From positions 36,612,501-36,676,500 of the forward strand of contig NC_134373.1 of NCBI RefSeq assembly GCF_035582795.1: a DNA stretch of 64,000 nt, written 5' to 3'. Positions 12,861-26,100 of this stretch are shown here, piece after piece (positions within the stretch are counted from its first letter, which is position 1; each line of letters opens with the position of its first letter). A program made the translations under genes and the position numbers. This DNA comes from Mycteria americana (lineage: Eukaryota > Chordata > Aves > Ciconiiformes > Ciconiidae). The notes under the pieces are model-generated. The model was not told the DNA's origin, searched no databases, and saw only the letters and a list, made by a program, of their open reading frames with translations.

Positions 12861-15800
12861 CCAGGAAAGGCAAACTGAAGGTATCTTACTGGGGAAACAA
12901 AAAATCTTTCTTAAAAGCCATGGTAAAAATGCTAATGAGTAGCTTTCTAAAGGAGAAAAGCCAATACAACAGGTGATATTCTTTCCTATTCCACTTGTGG
13001 AACTCACAAAGAAAATTACCAGAGCTGGTTGACTGAATTCAATCATGGTGTAAGCCCACCAAATTCATTGAGTTTTCTAGTTAGTGATGGATTTGGCTTT
13101 GGGATAATAGTTATTTGTAACAGCAACCAGGATCTGCAAAACTTTTCTTTTTGTTGAAGCATTATTTCTAGAGGTGTTCTGTGTTATCAACACACAGCCT
13201 TATGTTGCTTGGCATGGTTGGTTTAGTAACGTAATCCAAGTCCTAGCCCCTGTCATGCTAGGACTTGAAATAAGTGGGCACATCAACCATGTATGTTGTT
13301 GTGACTATGCTTATTTACCTGTTATGTAAATGTCTTACTGCATATTTCTAAATTATTTGTCAGTCAGGAACAGATTGAAATGCATAATCCCATTGTATAT
13401 ATTCATGTATCAAAATCCAAGCATTCATCACTTTAGCTGAAGAGTAAAGAAATGATCAGATAGTTTGGAAAGAAAATAGGTACCAATTTTGCTGTCTGGT
13501 TAACACTTATTAGTCAGAATTTTGTAATTCGGATATCACTTTTTCAATCAAATTCCTAGGGAACTTGCTCTACCTAGTAATACTTTTCTTGTGTTGAACA
13601 GTTACTCATTAAGTTATCTTAATACAATGAACTGCTAATAGGATATTCTGTAAACCTTTTCTGAATAACAGTTCTGAACCTATGGAGCAGTAGTATGGCT
13701 TCTTCTGTGTTACAGAAATGTAGTCTGACCTGTAGCATCAGCTTCTGATTCAACTGTATATTCACTTGTGACCAGACAACACAGCAATACTTCCAGCAGT
13801 ATTCATATTAGATTTGCTTGAAGTAATGCTAACCATCACGTAATCCTCCATAGTGCTCATCTTCACTCAGGGACAACACCAGTGGGAGAGTACGAGTATC
13901 ATCTCCTTATAGTTCCCCAGCAACTGCTGGTGTTTTTTCCAACTGACAGCATTTTCTGTGAGATGTTTGCATTCAGGTGGTAATCATTAGGCCAAAAGTT
14001 TGCTTTGATTGCTGATATGGCTTCTGTGGAAGAAGTGGAATGAGTGAAAGCTTCAGTATTTAGATCTTTCTTAATTCCTGTGATAATCTGAACTGTATTC
14101 TCACTCTGGTCCGTAATTTTAATATCTTGTGGATTTCAAAAGAAACAATTTTGAGGCATAAATCCTATTTTGGAATTAAGGTATGTGAAAGACAGAAAAA
14201 TGTTTGTATCTGAACTCAGCAAGTGAAAGCAGGCTCCAGAAATCCTCTGTGGAGGCATTCCTCTGCCAAGCTCCCTCCTCCAGATGAATGAATAAATGCA
14301 GCTGCAGTACTAAACCATAAACATTTACATCGTAAACATCTGCGTAGTTGGAAAGGTCTTTGCTTTGGCACTCACTGCTGTAATCTACAGATACAATATT
14401 CCTGCCTCTCAGAAACTCAGTAAATGCATGATCAGTCTAAAGCCATGGCTAACCATTTGCACAACACTTACTGGGAGCCAGGGTTTCATCTTAGTCCCTT
14501 GCAGAAGATCTCTTTGGTGACAGGGTTTCACAGCTGCTCAGAAATGATGGAACATAAAACTTCATGCTCAAGCAGACCTTGAGGACCCAGGAAGAAGCCT
14601 GTTTCATTAGCCCAGTCCTAGCAGCACAGAGGAGGCATAAGCACGCTTCTGTAGAGTTCTAGAGGCAGGTGTAGGAATTTGTTGAAGCAGCTGAACAAAT
14701 TCAGATACTAGTTTTTTCTGTTGGTTCCTTGGCTTCCTTTCCAAAACAGTAAAAGCTCTGAGAAGACCATTCTTATCCCCAAAATTCAGATACCCCCCCA
14801 AACAGTGGCACAGAGAGGCCTCTGCAAGAAGAGAAAGGTGGGGATTTGAGTATCTAGCACACAGGAAAAAGAAGTGTTAAGACAACATTTGGCAACAGTT
14901 ACTATTTATTTATTTTAGACACCAACCTTCTAAATAATTGCAACAATCTCGGATGTTACCATGGGGTATTAACTTTAAAATTACGACTTTTTAATATCGG
15001 TATCTGTAAGCTTCATTCCATCTGTTCTTTCTGGCCCACATTTATGCTACTGGTATCTGTCTGGTTGCTCCTGCTGCACAAGAGTGACACTCGGCCTGAT
15101 ACGTGCTTAAATTGAGTCTTTTGATTTGTTTGTGTCTACAAATGGAAAAAAAATAAAATTCTATTCTACTTGTACTCACGTTTTGGAAAACACCTATTTA
15201 ATTAACATTTTTGATAAAACATTTCTGTGCAAGGTAAATGCATGGTAACTGTAAATTGCAGAATTGCAATTGTAGTGTATTAAGAAAATAATTATATTAT
15301 TTGAAAGATAGCCATATATTTTTCTTTTGATTTAGCTAGCTGGGTTTCAACAATGTAATATTTTCTAGAAACCTGAAAATAAATGAGGATTTATTACGGC
15401 TTAACTTACACAGCAGAGAACATGGTAATGGTCAGGAATTTGGCATAGGACACGTTGTTTGCTTTCACCACTGTGTGATTCATCAGAACTCTTGCTAGGC
15501 TAGTAGTCACAAAGCAGTGCAGCGTGCTGCCAAAGGCGTCAGCAGTCTTGGCCACCTTTACACTATAAATTTTAGTGACACAACTGTGGTGGCTGTGGCA
15601 GGTCTAATAGAGAGACCACCTGGTGAGCATCATCCTGAGCTTGTACAACCATGAAGCTTCACTACGCAAATTTAATAGCTTAGATCTTGGAAGCATCAGA
15701 GATGCATCAGTACAGCATCACATCTGAGCTAAAAAGCCCAACTTCTCTGCAAGGCTAAACTGACTTAAATACAGACCAGCATCAGCTTTGATGCTTGTCT

Positions 15801-18800
15801 AAACAGAGGCTCTTTCACTTGTTTGTTTCTGCAAAGGCTTTTGAATAACAAAACAAAAAATCTACTCTACTTGGAAAATAAAGTATTTTATGATGAATAC
15901 ACCTGCACTGCTGCCATCTTGAGCTGATGTAGTTGGCTCTAGATTGGAGGTGTGTGTACCTTCTCTATTCCGTTCTGTAAATGTGCCTAAATGAAATGCA
16001 GACATTGCAATCCAGCTAGCTATGCAAGCCATCAGGAGTTTACAGAGTCACACTGGAGTGTTTGGTACATCGCATTTAAGGACAGGGAATCATAATGCCA
16101 CCCACTCTCTGGGATACATCTTTGTTAAGGATTTTACTGGTGTAACTGTAGCTGGACATGTCCTCCTGCTGTAGCTATGCAAGGTATACTAATGTCTTCC
16201 TATCAAAAATAGCATCCACTGTAAAGCACTTGAGATCTACGTATGGAAAGTGCTACATGGGAACTGCATAACATTACTCCTCATTAGCAGGGAAACCATA
16301 ACCATTGTTATTATTCCCTCTAGAAGGGAAACCATACCACTTCCACTAAAGTCTGTGTTTTCTGGAGTTCCAGAAGAGGATTTAGTTCTGTGATTAGGCT
16401 AATTTAATAGGAGAGGTTTAATTATTTGATACCACACAAAAAATAGAATTACTGACTTTTGCATCCTTTCCAAATGTGACATTTCCAAGCAGGTCTGTAA
16501 CAGCAGTCTCAAAGGACCGGTGCAGTCCCCAGCACAGCCAAAGGACAACCTGTTGCTAAGCAACCAATATAAGTGCGCTGCTCAACATTTATTTCATTTG
16601 GAAAGGCACATATTCTTTAAGTGCTTCATCTTAGCTACTGAGCACAAAGAGTTTTCCAGTTGTTTTTCCAGAGCTGTGCGCATGTGTAAAATAGCCAGTT
16701 TTCACAAATGTGCAATTTAAAGAGCAGGGGCCAGAGAATAACATGCAAAACTGAAGCTTTGAAAAACTGGCGCAAGTATTTTAGCACTTTCCAACATCAG
16801 CGTCCTGAATTTGCCTCTTTGTTTCTGTGTTCATCCTGCTTGAAAATGGGCTGCCTTGATAGCACGTATGTGGCAGAGCTGTCTGCAGAGTTTACTGATC
16901 TTTGTTGATGCACCCTCTTTTGAAGAGTGCTGTGTCATGGTTTTCCCACTGATACGAGGAAATACTTTCTCCCTGATAAACAAAGGCCAGAACTGGACCC
17001 CCACTCTCCAGCCTGAAGACTCCAAATCTCAGGTTCTGTAATTGTTTCAGAAAAGCAGCTAAATAGCTTTGGAAAAGAGCATTTAATGCCCTACATCTAA
17101 AACCACTTTCACTTTAGTGCTCGTCCCTATAGTGAAATAAAACCCTATAGTTCTGCTGGACTTGTGTCTGCATATCTGAAATCAGCCCTGGCCTGAATAG
17201 TCTCTAGCTAAACTATGCTGAAGGAGTTGTTCATCATGTTTCCCAGTCAAATAGAAATCAGATAATGCTCCCCCTGCCCCCCCCAAAAAAAAGGGAAGTT
17301 GGTCAAAATCAAGAATGCAGTTTGGTTTCTAATGGCCATAATAAATGCATGTTTTATTGCATGTGATCTTAAAGACACATATGCTATGCATAAGTGTACT
17401 GAGGCAGGTGGGGCATGCCATCTTAACATATGTCCCTTCTTAATGTATGGAGGAGGCTACTTTTGGCTGGGAAGAAGTCTGTATGCATTTTAGTTCTCTC
17501 TAGCAGATGTAGCAACTACATTCATTGACTGATCTTTTATTTTTTTCTGACCAGCTCTGTGGTCTCATCGAAATGCTCTAGGATATAAATTATTCGTGGG
17601 TAGCCCAAAAATAGGTACAGTTCAGGTCTTATACGGGCCCACAAATGGTAAATATAACTTTCTGTTGCCCCAGACATTGTGCATGTGAGAGTTTCCACCT
17701 GGTCATGACCTCCTGCCTGACAGATAGCACAGTGAACTTAAGCTCAGCTCTGTCTGTGTAGGGCCATCTGACACAGCTGCAGGTTTTCCTGGCTACTGTC
17801 AGCAATTCCTGCACCTCTGTGTCACACTCCAGGAATTCACAACCAGGCGGAGACAGATGGCAAGGGCCATGCTAAAAACCATCATGTTGCACTAGGACAC
17901 AAACTCAGCATAGAGACTGAGAGGCATAAGTCACTCACTGTTATCAGGCAGATTGTCCAAAACATCAGTGAAGGTGTCCTGTTTTTCAAACCCAAGCACT
18001 CCAAGTAGGTAGGGTGCCTGGGTAACTGGAGGTGCTTTTGTTCATAGCCACTGACGATCTTTCTGCTGATGATCCAATGGATCATATTGGATATAGACAG
18101 ATGTCCGTCCCTTTGATCAAGTGAAATGGATACAAATTTTGCCTTTGACTGCTATGGTTTCCAAATGATGTATTTTGTTAAATGAAATGCAGTGTGGGAG
18201 TACTGCACTGTTTGCAAGCTAAGCTGTGTCTTGGGAGAAGCAACTAACAACTACATCTTTTTTTAGAGCTGAGAAAAGTAAAGCACAGTGTTGAAGAAAT
18301 GCTGCTGATCTCTGCATGGTAGCCTGCAGCTATGGTGACTTAAGAGAAGAAACTAGGTGTGAGACTATTCAGATACACAAATCTCTTCCTGCCCCTCTCC
18401 TTCACTAGTACCTGTGCTTTCTATGCTTAAATAGGGAATTGTCTTCCAGACATCTCTTTATTGAAAGACTCACCTTAACTCTTTGCCTCGTGTCTATGGA
18501 TTCATAGGATTCACAAAGCAGAGTTCCCACAGCTGAATCAATACTTCTTTCTTATCTCTGCTGTTGTATATGTAGGAACATACCTTGCCAACAGGCTAAC
18601 ACCATAGTGCTAGGTCATATAATGTATCTGTCACATTTGGGAGCAAGAGAGCAAATTTGCTGCTTAACCTGGCAGCCTGGTCCTGAAGAGATTGGGTTTG
18701 ATTTTGAGATGGAAATAATTGCTATTTTCAATCCCATGGTTTTGATCTGTTAAAGTGAATTATTGGCTGTCCCGCTTTATTTAGGAAATACTCTCCCAAA

Positions 18801-20095
18801 GCTGCTGCTTCCTATTTCTTTTGAACATTCAGTCTTCAGTGATCTCACGTTGCAGAGAAGCACACCATCAAGCAAACAACCAACCCTGTCACAAGGAGTT
18901 GACTTGAAGAATAACTCTAAGAAGGTTAACTAACCAAATCAAACTTGCTTAATGAGTGAACAAGCAGGGAAATATGAGTCAATTTTTTTTTTTATCAAGT
19001 CCAAACAAAATAACAAAGTTGGAAAAAGGATGAAACAAGATGGGCCACTTGTTTTTCAGGTTGCTTGATTTCAAGTTGCAAGATTCACAACAGCATTTAG
19101 TTTTGAAAAAAATCAGCATTTTTCACTAGAAACAAATCAATCAAGAAATGGTTAACCAGCTTTTAAAAGAACACACCATGTGAGTAGCATACATTGAAAT
19201 AAAACTCTAGAGGAAATAAATTACAGAGAAAAATACAGCACAAATAAAAGGCAAGGGTATCTGGAGGAAAGAAGCATAATACTAAATTGAGTAAAGGGCA
19301 AAACATAAGATGTAGTTTCACAGAAAATCTGAGCTAGCTCCAGTTAAGCTTAATTTAGGATGCAGGAACTGTTTGCCATATTAGCTGGTGAGCTCCACTA
19401 GGATTAATTACTAAGGTAATCGGAGCCATTCTCTTGCCAGGTCTTGAGCCAGCTTGAGAGGCTGTAAGCACCAGTATGCAGCAGCATGTGTAAATATCCT
19501 AAGTGAACCAATAATCAGAAGGGGGAAATAAAGTGCAGAATATAGATTTTGCTACAATTCAATATTTCTGTGATTTTTTTTAATGTAACCTTAAAGAAAA
19601 TGCAAGGGAAGGAAAAGAGAGTAAGTGAGGAGGTATAACTATCTACCAAAGGTGTATTATATGCTCTCTACAAATTATTTCAGAATCTAAGAGGGAGAAA
19701 GGAGGAAATTCAAGTCAGCATGTTTAATACATTTTTTCGAATTCAATTTTATTGAATGATTTTCAACTGTAAACAAGCTTGCATTTTAGATTCTGTGTAA
19801 AATAAATCCCTTCATAGTGCCAATGTAAACATACATTTTCCCTTTGACCTCAGTCAGCTGTAGTTTATGCATTAACAGGGACTTTCTGCTAGAAGCCTTT
19901 GTTCTTTTAGAGAGCCACTCCTCTGGGATTTAGGCTCCCTGGTTGGCCACTGTACCAAGCTCTCCTGATAAGACAGCAGGTGGATCTGAACAGCAGCTAA
20001 GTTAATAACCTGCTAAACCAGGGACAGGAAGGACAGTAGCAATTACACAGAAAACATTTTCATTGAAAGAGTATTTCTCCTTTGATACTTCAAAA
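12861..20095. other. Intergenic DNA upstream of ACMSD
   Basis: No coding gene is recognised between the second LTR and the ACMSD start. The stretch should contain the ACMSD promoter and 5' UTR, but I see no clear TATA box or CpG island, as is common for tissue-restricted genes. A GTTAATAACC at 20001-20010 resembles an HNF1 half-site, which would suit kidney and liver expression, but this is weak evidence. The compound hairpin at 13213-13291 is listed separately. Confidence 0.5.
13213..13291. repeat. Compound inverted repeat (hairpin)
   Basis: An inner perfect 11-base inverted repeat, CAAGTCCTAGC (13237-13247) and GCTAGGACTTG (13257-13267), surrounds a 9-base loop. It sits inside an outer perfect 8-base pair, CATGGTTG (13213-13220) and CAACCATG (13284-13291). 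The spacers between inner and outer arms do not pair well. No flanking duplication was seen. Confidence 0.75.
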
Positions 20096-20152
20096 ATGAA
20101 AATTGATATTCATAGCCACATTCTACCTAAGGAATGGCCTGACCTAAAGAAG
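20096..20152 (+). CDS. ACMSD: ACMSD coding exon 1
   Basis: This exon encodes residues 1-19, beginning [14 protein letters not shown] and ending in Lys-Lys. It carries the first metal-binding pair, His6 and His8. The donor is GTAATA at 20153. The start is fixed by this conserved N-terminus. Any 5' UTR exon upstream could not be defined. Confidence 0.95.
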
Positions 20153-23100
20153 GTAATAAGAGTTTAGATATTCAGTGCCTTATGTTATCAGCAACCATTT
20201 CTACCAATGTAATTTTTGAAAGAACAATGAATGAAAGGTTCTGTTATAAATATCTCTAGGTTTTTGTCTAATTTGATTTTTTTTCAGCTTTAAGATATTT
20301 GTATGCATTACTTTGCAAAGCAAGAGTCCCAGTAAGAAACAGGTGGAAAACTGGGCTCTGTTCCCCACTCTTTATTTAGTCTGAAGCAATTCTTATATTT
20401 TTGCTTGGGGTTTTGTGAGACCTAAAATTGTCAAATGATGAGGCATAAATTCCACTTTCTTGATAAAACCAGAGCTGTCAGGTTCCCAAATGGTATTCAC
20501 TTTTGGTTTAAATAAGAGAAATAAGCAAATATTAGACAAGATTAATGTTACCTAAGACAAAATTCATTCACATCTTATACCCACAGGCATGAAAGTCATT
20601 AACTTCAATAGGAGTGGGGTCACTCTAAGTATGGTTAATTGATGATGATGATCATTTTACTAGTATCTGTTATTTTTTCAGTGACTGGAAAGAAGTAGCA
20701 TATTGTATTAAAAATACAAAATCTCAGTTGTCAGAACACTGAAGCTGTAAGTCAACTTGTCTTAACTTTGAATCTTTGCATGGTATTATTATTATTCAAG
20801 GACATAAATTTATTCTTGTCAGTAATAATTTTCAGGATCCTGTGAAAAGTATTTGAGAATGGAAAGTGTCATTTAGGTTTTCATGTAATAAATCTAATCC
20901 TTTTCTCATTTCAGATTATCAAAAGCCATGTAGTCATCTCATTCTGAATTAGGTTTTAGAGTTATTGCCTAAATAATTAAAATCACAATTCAATATAGAG
21001 ATGTCTGATCACTTTTTGACTCATAAGGGATCACATCTCCAATGCTACAAAGGGTACTGAATAAGATCACATGAAATTATACTTATATATAGGTTATACA
21101 CACATATGTATAAAATTATTTGCAATTAAAAATTGCTTTCAGATTTCCAGGATAGCTATTTTTTATAACTCTTTAATGTTTCCATTCATGATAAAAAATC
21201 AGAGTAGAGAAGACGTGCATTGTTGCTTCTTTCCTTATTGTAATTCTGTGTTGGTTGTAGTTTGAATGAACATTCCCTGTGTCTGACAGTAGCATGGAAC
21301 CACTTGATTTCATTGTGCCTGTCTTTGACAACCGAAGAATACCATTATTTCAGCCATGCTCTTAGGCATCTGACACGCTAACTGCAACTTTGTTTTACAC
21401 TGTACATTTCTTTCACATAATTATTTTGAGGTTGATGATGGCAAATTCTCAGGTAAGTGTTTCATATGTATTAGTTCTGTGTTTCTCTGATTTTAAGCAT
21501 GACAGTCCAGTATCAGTTCAATATTAGCCAGAGAGCACCTGGAAAATGAAAACAGCATATTAGGAAAAAGTCATGAGAAAACCTGGCATTAAGAACATAT
21601 ATAGGATTATTTCTTCATTAGTAGTGAAAAATAACATCGTTATGCATAAAACCTCCTGGAAAGGAATGTTTGTTTCCTCATTTACCTAGAAAGTTCTTTT
21701 TAAACATCTATTTGAACTTCCTATTTGTAATTATAAGAGCTCCTCAATGAAAAAAACACATACACACTGGGTAATGTAGGTGAGGTGACATATTTTTTAG
21801 AAGAATTATGTCTGTTTTAAATGGATAGGAGTTTAAATATCCAGACTACAAAGACAGGTTACTCTTGCTTGTTTCAGATTTTGTTGTCCTTGTTTGTGCA
21901 ATATCCCTATAAAAACACCTGTAAAATTCCTTCATTCTGATTTTACATGATTTTAAAAGACTTTTTGTCTGTATATACTTTAAAAGGGCAATAAATTCAC
22001 TGAGATAAAATCACCCCAAGAATCCCTTGATGTTCATGGACGTACATCAAGGCTGAATTCACTACTGTTAGACCCTGTAGGCCAGTGTTGCATTTATTTA
22101 AACACTGATAAAGAGGCAAATACCAAATTTTTAAGAGTTAATTTCCACCTGCTAGTTTTTGTTTCCTTTGTTCTAAAGATTGAGCGATTCAATGGTTTAT
22201 TAATGGGCCCAGAATAGAAAACAACTCTCAGAATTCCCTAGAGTCCTCTGAAAATTCAAGCCATTAACATAGTTCTCTACATCTCATGCATGGAAAGCCA
22301 ATGAGGCAATCCTAACATGCACACATAGTGCTAACCTTTCATTTCTTTTCTTCAGCCTTATAAATACTGAACCTTGAACCTATGACTAGAAAATTCTATT
22401 GTCAAGATACTTATTTAAGAGCTTAGGAACCCATGATAAGTATAAAAATTCATAGAAATAAATGAAATACGTACTGTGAATACATCCAACTAATAACTGA
22501 GGGGAAGAAAGAAGAAAATAAGTTCAAAAACAGACCAGTGCGTTTCTATATTGCCTAAATGCTCCTTGAGCGCCTTTAAGGTACTCATTTTCTGCACAGC
22601 TAACAACTGCAATTAGCATGGAGCTCGTGAAAACTTAAAGTTCTCATTAGACATCATTCACAAAATTTTCCCTAAATATAAATCTTTTATATTTTTATTA
22701 AAAACCTATAAATTTATAAATTTAAATAAAATACACATAGCTACATAGCTAAACATAGCTAAATAAAACATACATAGCCTCAGTCATTAGCATCTCTGAT
22801 TGGCTGAAGTCAGGAGGCTTGGCTCTGCACACCTGCTTTAGGAAAGCTCACAGCAGCATTAAGTAATGACTTGTTATCACGGGAAGTTCAGGACTGTATT
22901 CAGATTGTTTACACTTCAGTGAAAGAAATGCCTGCTTTTACTCAGTTTCCTTTGAAATGTTTTGTTGCAGAAAAATGGGAATTTTGAGCACTGTTTTCAG
23001 TCTATAATGATATTTCAAGATTTCATTTATTTCTAATCTGACAATTTATGAAAATAAAAGGAAATCAACATATTTTGTAGGTTTTGGGGTTTTTGCATAA

Positions 23101-26100
23101 ACAATTTTGAATCTCTCTCTCTGGAAGAATCAATGAGCATCTGAGCTTCTCCTTTTTAGCTTCTCTTGGCTGTTTAAATATTAATAGACAAGAGACTGAC
23201 CTTGAGTCCTGCTGCTGAATCATGGAAGCTGAAAAGTGGAATCAATACATCTTTGTGCTAATGATTAACTGATCACAGATTGGAAAATTGTCAGCTCAAT
23301 TTTCATATTGCCACGTGCCTGATTTAATTTTTTCTGTGTTAAAATCGTTCCAGTTAGAACCTCAATATAATAAGCAACTTTAAGCACTTTGAAATAAGTT
23401 GCAGGACTTACTTAAAAATGTTGTTGAACTGGGAGCTAAAAGTTCAGATCTACAAACACCATTAGTCCAGTCCAGTTAAACTTCAGCACTTCTGCTGAAG
23501 TCAGTGGGGCACTTGTAGGCTCAAAGCTGAGCATATGCATAAGTATTTCTTCTGAATAAGGTACTGCTGGATTGTAAGAACTGAGATCTTTATTATTATT
23601 GCAGAGCGCTAACTAGCACTGGCTTTTTCTTCTTTCTTTCACAGAGATATGGATATGGTGGATGGGTACAGCTGGATCATCACTGCAAGGTTTGGGCTGT
23701 TTGGTGCTCTAAGCTGATCTTGTGTTGTCATCAGGAATACAAACTCACAGTAAATCTATTAAAAACCAAAGCGGCAATAAGACTGGCTATGTCTTTGACA
23801 CAGCTTTCTCTAGAGGTCTATCTTCTGTGCAGTAATATCACTCCAAGTCCTAATATATATACCTCAGTAGAACTTTTTGCTTGAGAGGTGAAACTCATAT
23901 TCTCTTGTATGAACTGGTATCCATTTTTCATCATCATCTCATTTTAACACTTGGAATGGATAGCTCCAAGGAATTCTTTTTAATAAGATAGGTCAACCGA
24001 AAGCAGATTACGCGTAAATTTTTTTTTAGTTAAATGCAGTCATCTGTATGAGAAGCAAACCCAAAAGGAACTGGTATTTTAATAAAAGTTAAAGAACTCA
24101 GATGTGACAATGTCTTCACATCTGAGTGAAAGGGGAAGAGTAATTTCTGTAACTTCATGACAAGGAGAACAAGTAGCAGAACAATAAGGGCAATCCATGG
24201 ATTTGGGGACCATTATGTAGAAAAGTAGGAGCCTGAGGTTTATTGGCAAGTAAAAGGCAGACTTGGTCTGATTTTACTTCACCTTTCTATCACCATCCAC
24301 TCTATTAACTTTGCAAAGGCACTTCTGAGCTACGTTAGTACAACTGGAACAACATGTCTCCAGATGCCATGAGTCTATGCTAACAGTCCATCTGCATTCA
24401 GAATCCATCCTGCCAGTACTGAAGTTTGCAGAATACATGTATTTGCTCTGATGGGGACAGAACTGGTTCCTTAAGGATTTGATTCTGATCTCTCTCAGAG
24501 TACAGCAAATCGGCAGTAATTTCAGTGACATTCACAGTGACACAACAATGTGAAACTTCTAAAAGCAAGATCAAAATGTTGCAGTTTATCTTTTGATAAG
24601 AGCATTAAAAAATTATCAGTATTAGTGCTTTTTTTACAGGAGGGCACAAGGACCTAAGAGAGGTAAGGCTGATATGGCAAAATAATTCCCTTTGTACATT
24701 ACTATGTAGGTTAACTGTACCAGCTAGTTTTAAAGACGTTACCTCTGTTACCATATAATAACTTTGGCTTTCAGATATCCCTGTCTATCTCAAACACTGT
24801 CACAGGAAAACAGCTTCCTCCTGTGGTCTCTCCGCTCCCCACTCCTAGGAATCTTTTGGAGAGCCTGTCTCTGCAAATGGCATTGGTCTCTGGAAGGAGG
24901 GAGATTAGAAAGATGGCATTAAAAAGAGGTCTCGGGAGACCTCAGTTGACTTTCCACCTCATGTCATAAGTACCTGTCCTAACTTGAAAAACTTCATCTG
25001 TAATTGCCTACCATAGGAATGTTGTGAGTTGTACAGGTATGGAAGGGATAAAAGCAATGCAAGGTATTAGCCAGATAATTAAGGAAAAAATACAAAGACA
25101 ACAGAGGTTGGGTAGGTAAGAGCAGAAGGAAAAATTTGGGTATAGCAAGCTGCAAGACTAAAGATGCAAAGTTAATAGTATGAATAGCTCAACAAACGGT
25201 GTCAGCACATAACCCACCTAAAGCTTGTGAAGAGTGCAAATAACTGGCTAAACCCAGCTATGTTATATAATGGCAGGCTGTATGCACAGTGTTTTACATG
25301 AGTTAAGCTGTCTCTGTCTTCTGAAATTCAGACATGATCTCACTATAGGAATTCTATACTTGTTGTACTTACCAATATTATTCTCATACTAAAACCCAAA
25401 ACACAGCACTATACCAGCTACTAGGAAGAAAATTAACTCTATCCCAGCTGAAACCAGGACAATACTGAAAACTAAAATGATAAGTGATAGAAAGATTTAG
25501 TACTTAGCATTTTCAGGGTGTCAGTGCCTCTCCCTATCTGGGTGACCTTAAAAAGAAAATAGTACCCAATCTTCTTCAATGTTTTTTTTGTGACTTGGCT
25601 AATTCATTCATTCTCTGTAGAGATTCAACTTTTATTGTCTTTAGAGAAGCAAGACTTGCATCTTCCAGGTAACCAAGGTATTTAAATATATAATGCCTGT
25701 TAATTTCAGTGGAACTAGACATTCCCTCATCTCCTTGTCACTCTGCAAAATCATACTTCTTTGTGATTGTATATATGTATATATTTCAGTAGAAAAAAGC
25801 TGATAAAATGGATACAACACTGTGTCTATTTATTGCAACCTAATGATATACACACTGTTGTCATTCTATAAGATGCAAGGCTATGCTGTCAAATGCCTAA
25901 CAACCATTTATGAAAAAAGACCACAGAATATGAAGGTTGGGACTGAGAATGAGGAGAAAACAAACATTATGCTGAAATTTCAGATCTGAGTGTAAGCAGG
26001 CATAGGAGGAGAGAACAAGCCACCTGCTGAACCGAAGTGTGGATGGCACAGCTTCTGAGATACATGGTAGGTGCAGGAAGGGGAGTCTTGTTGGAAAGAT

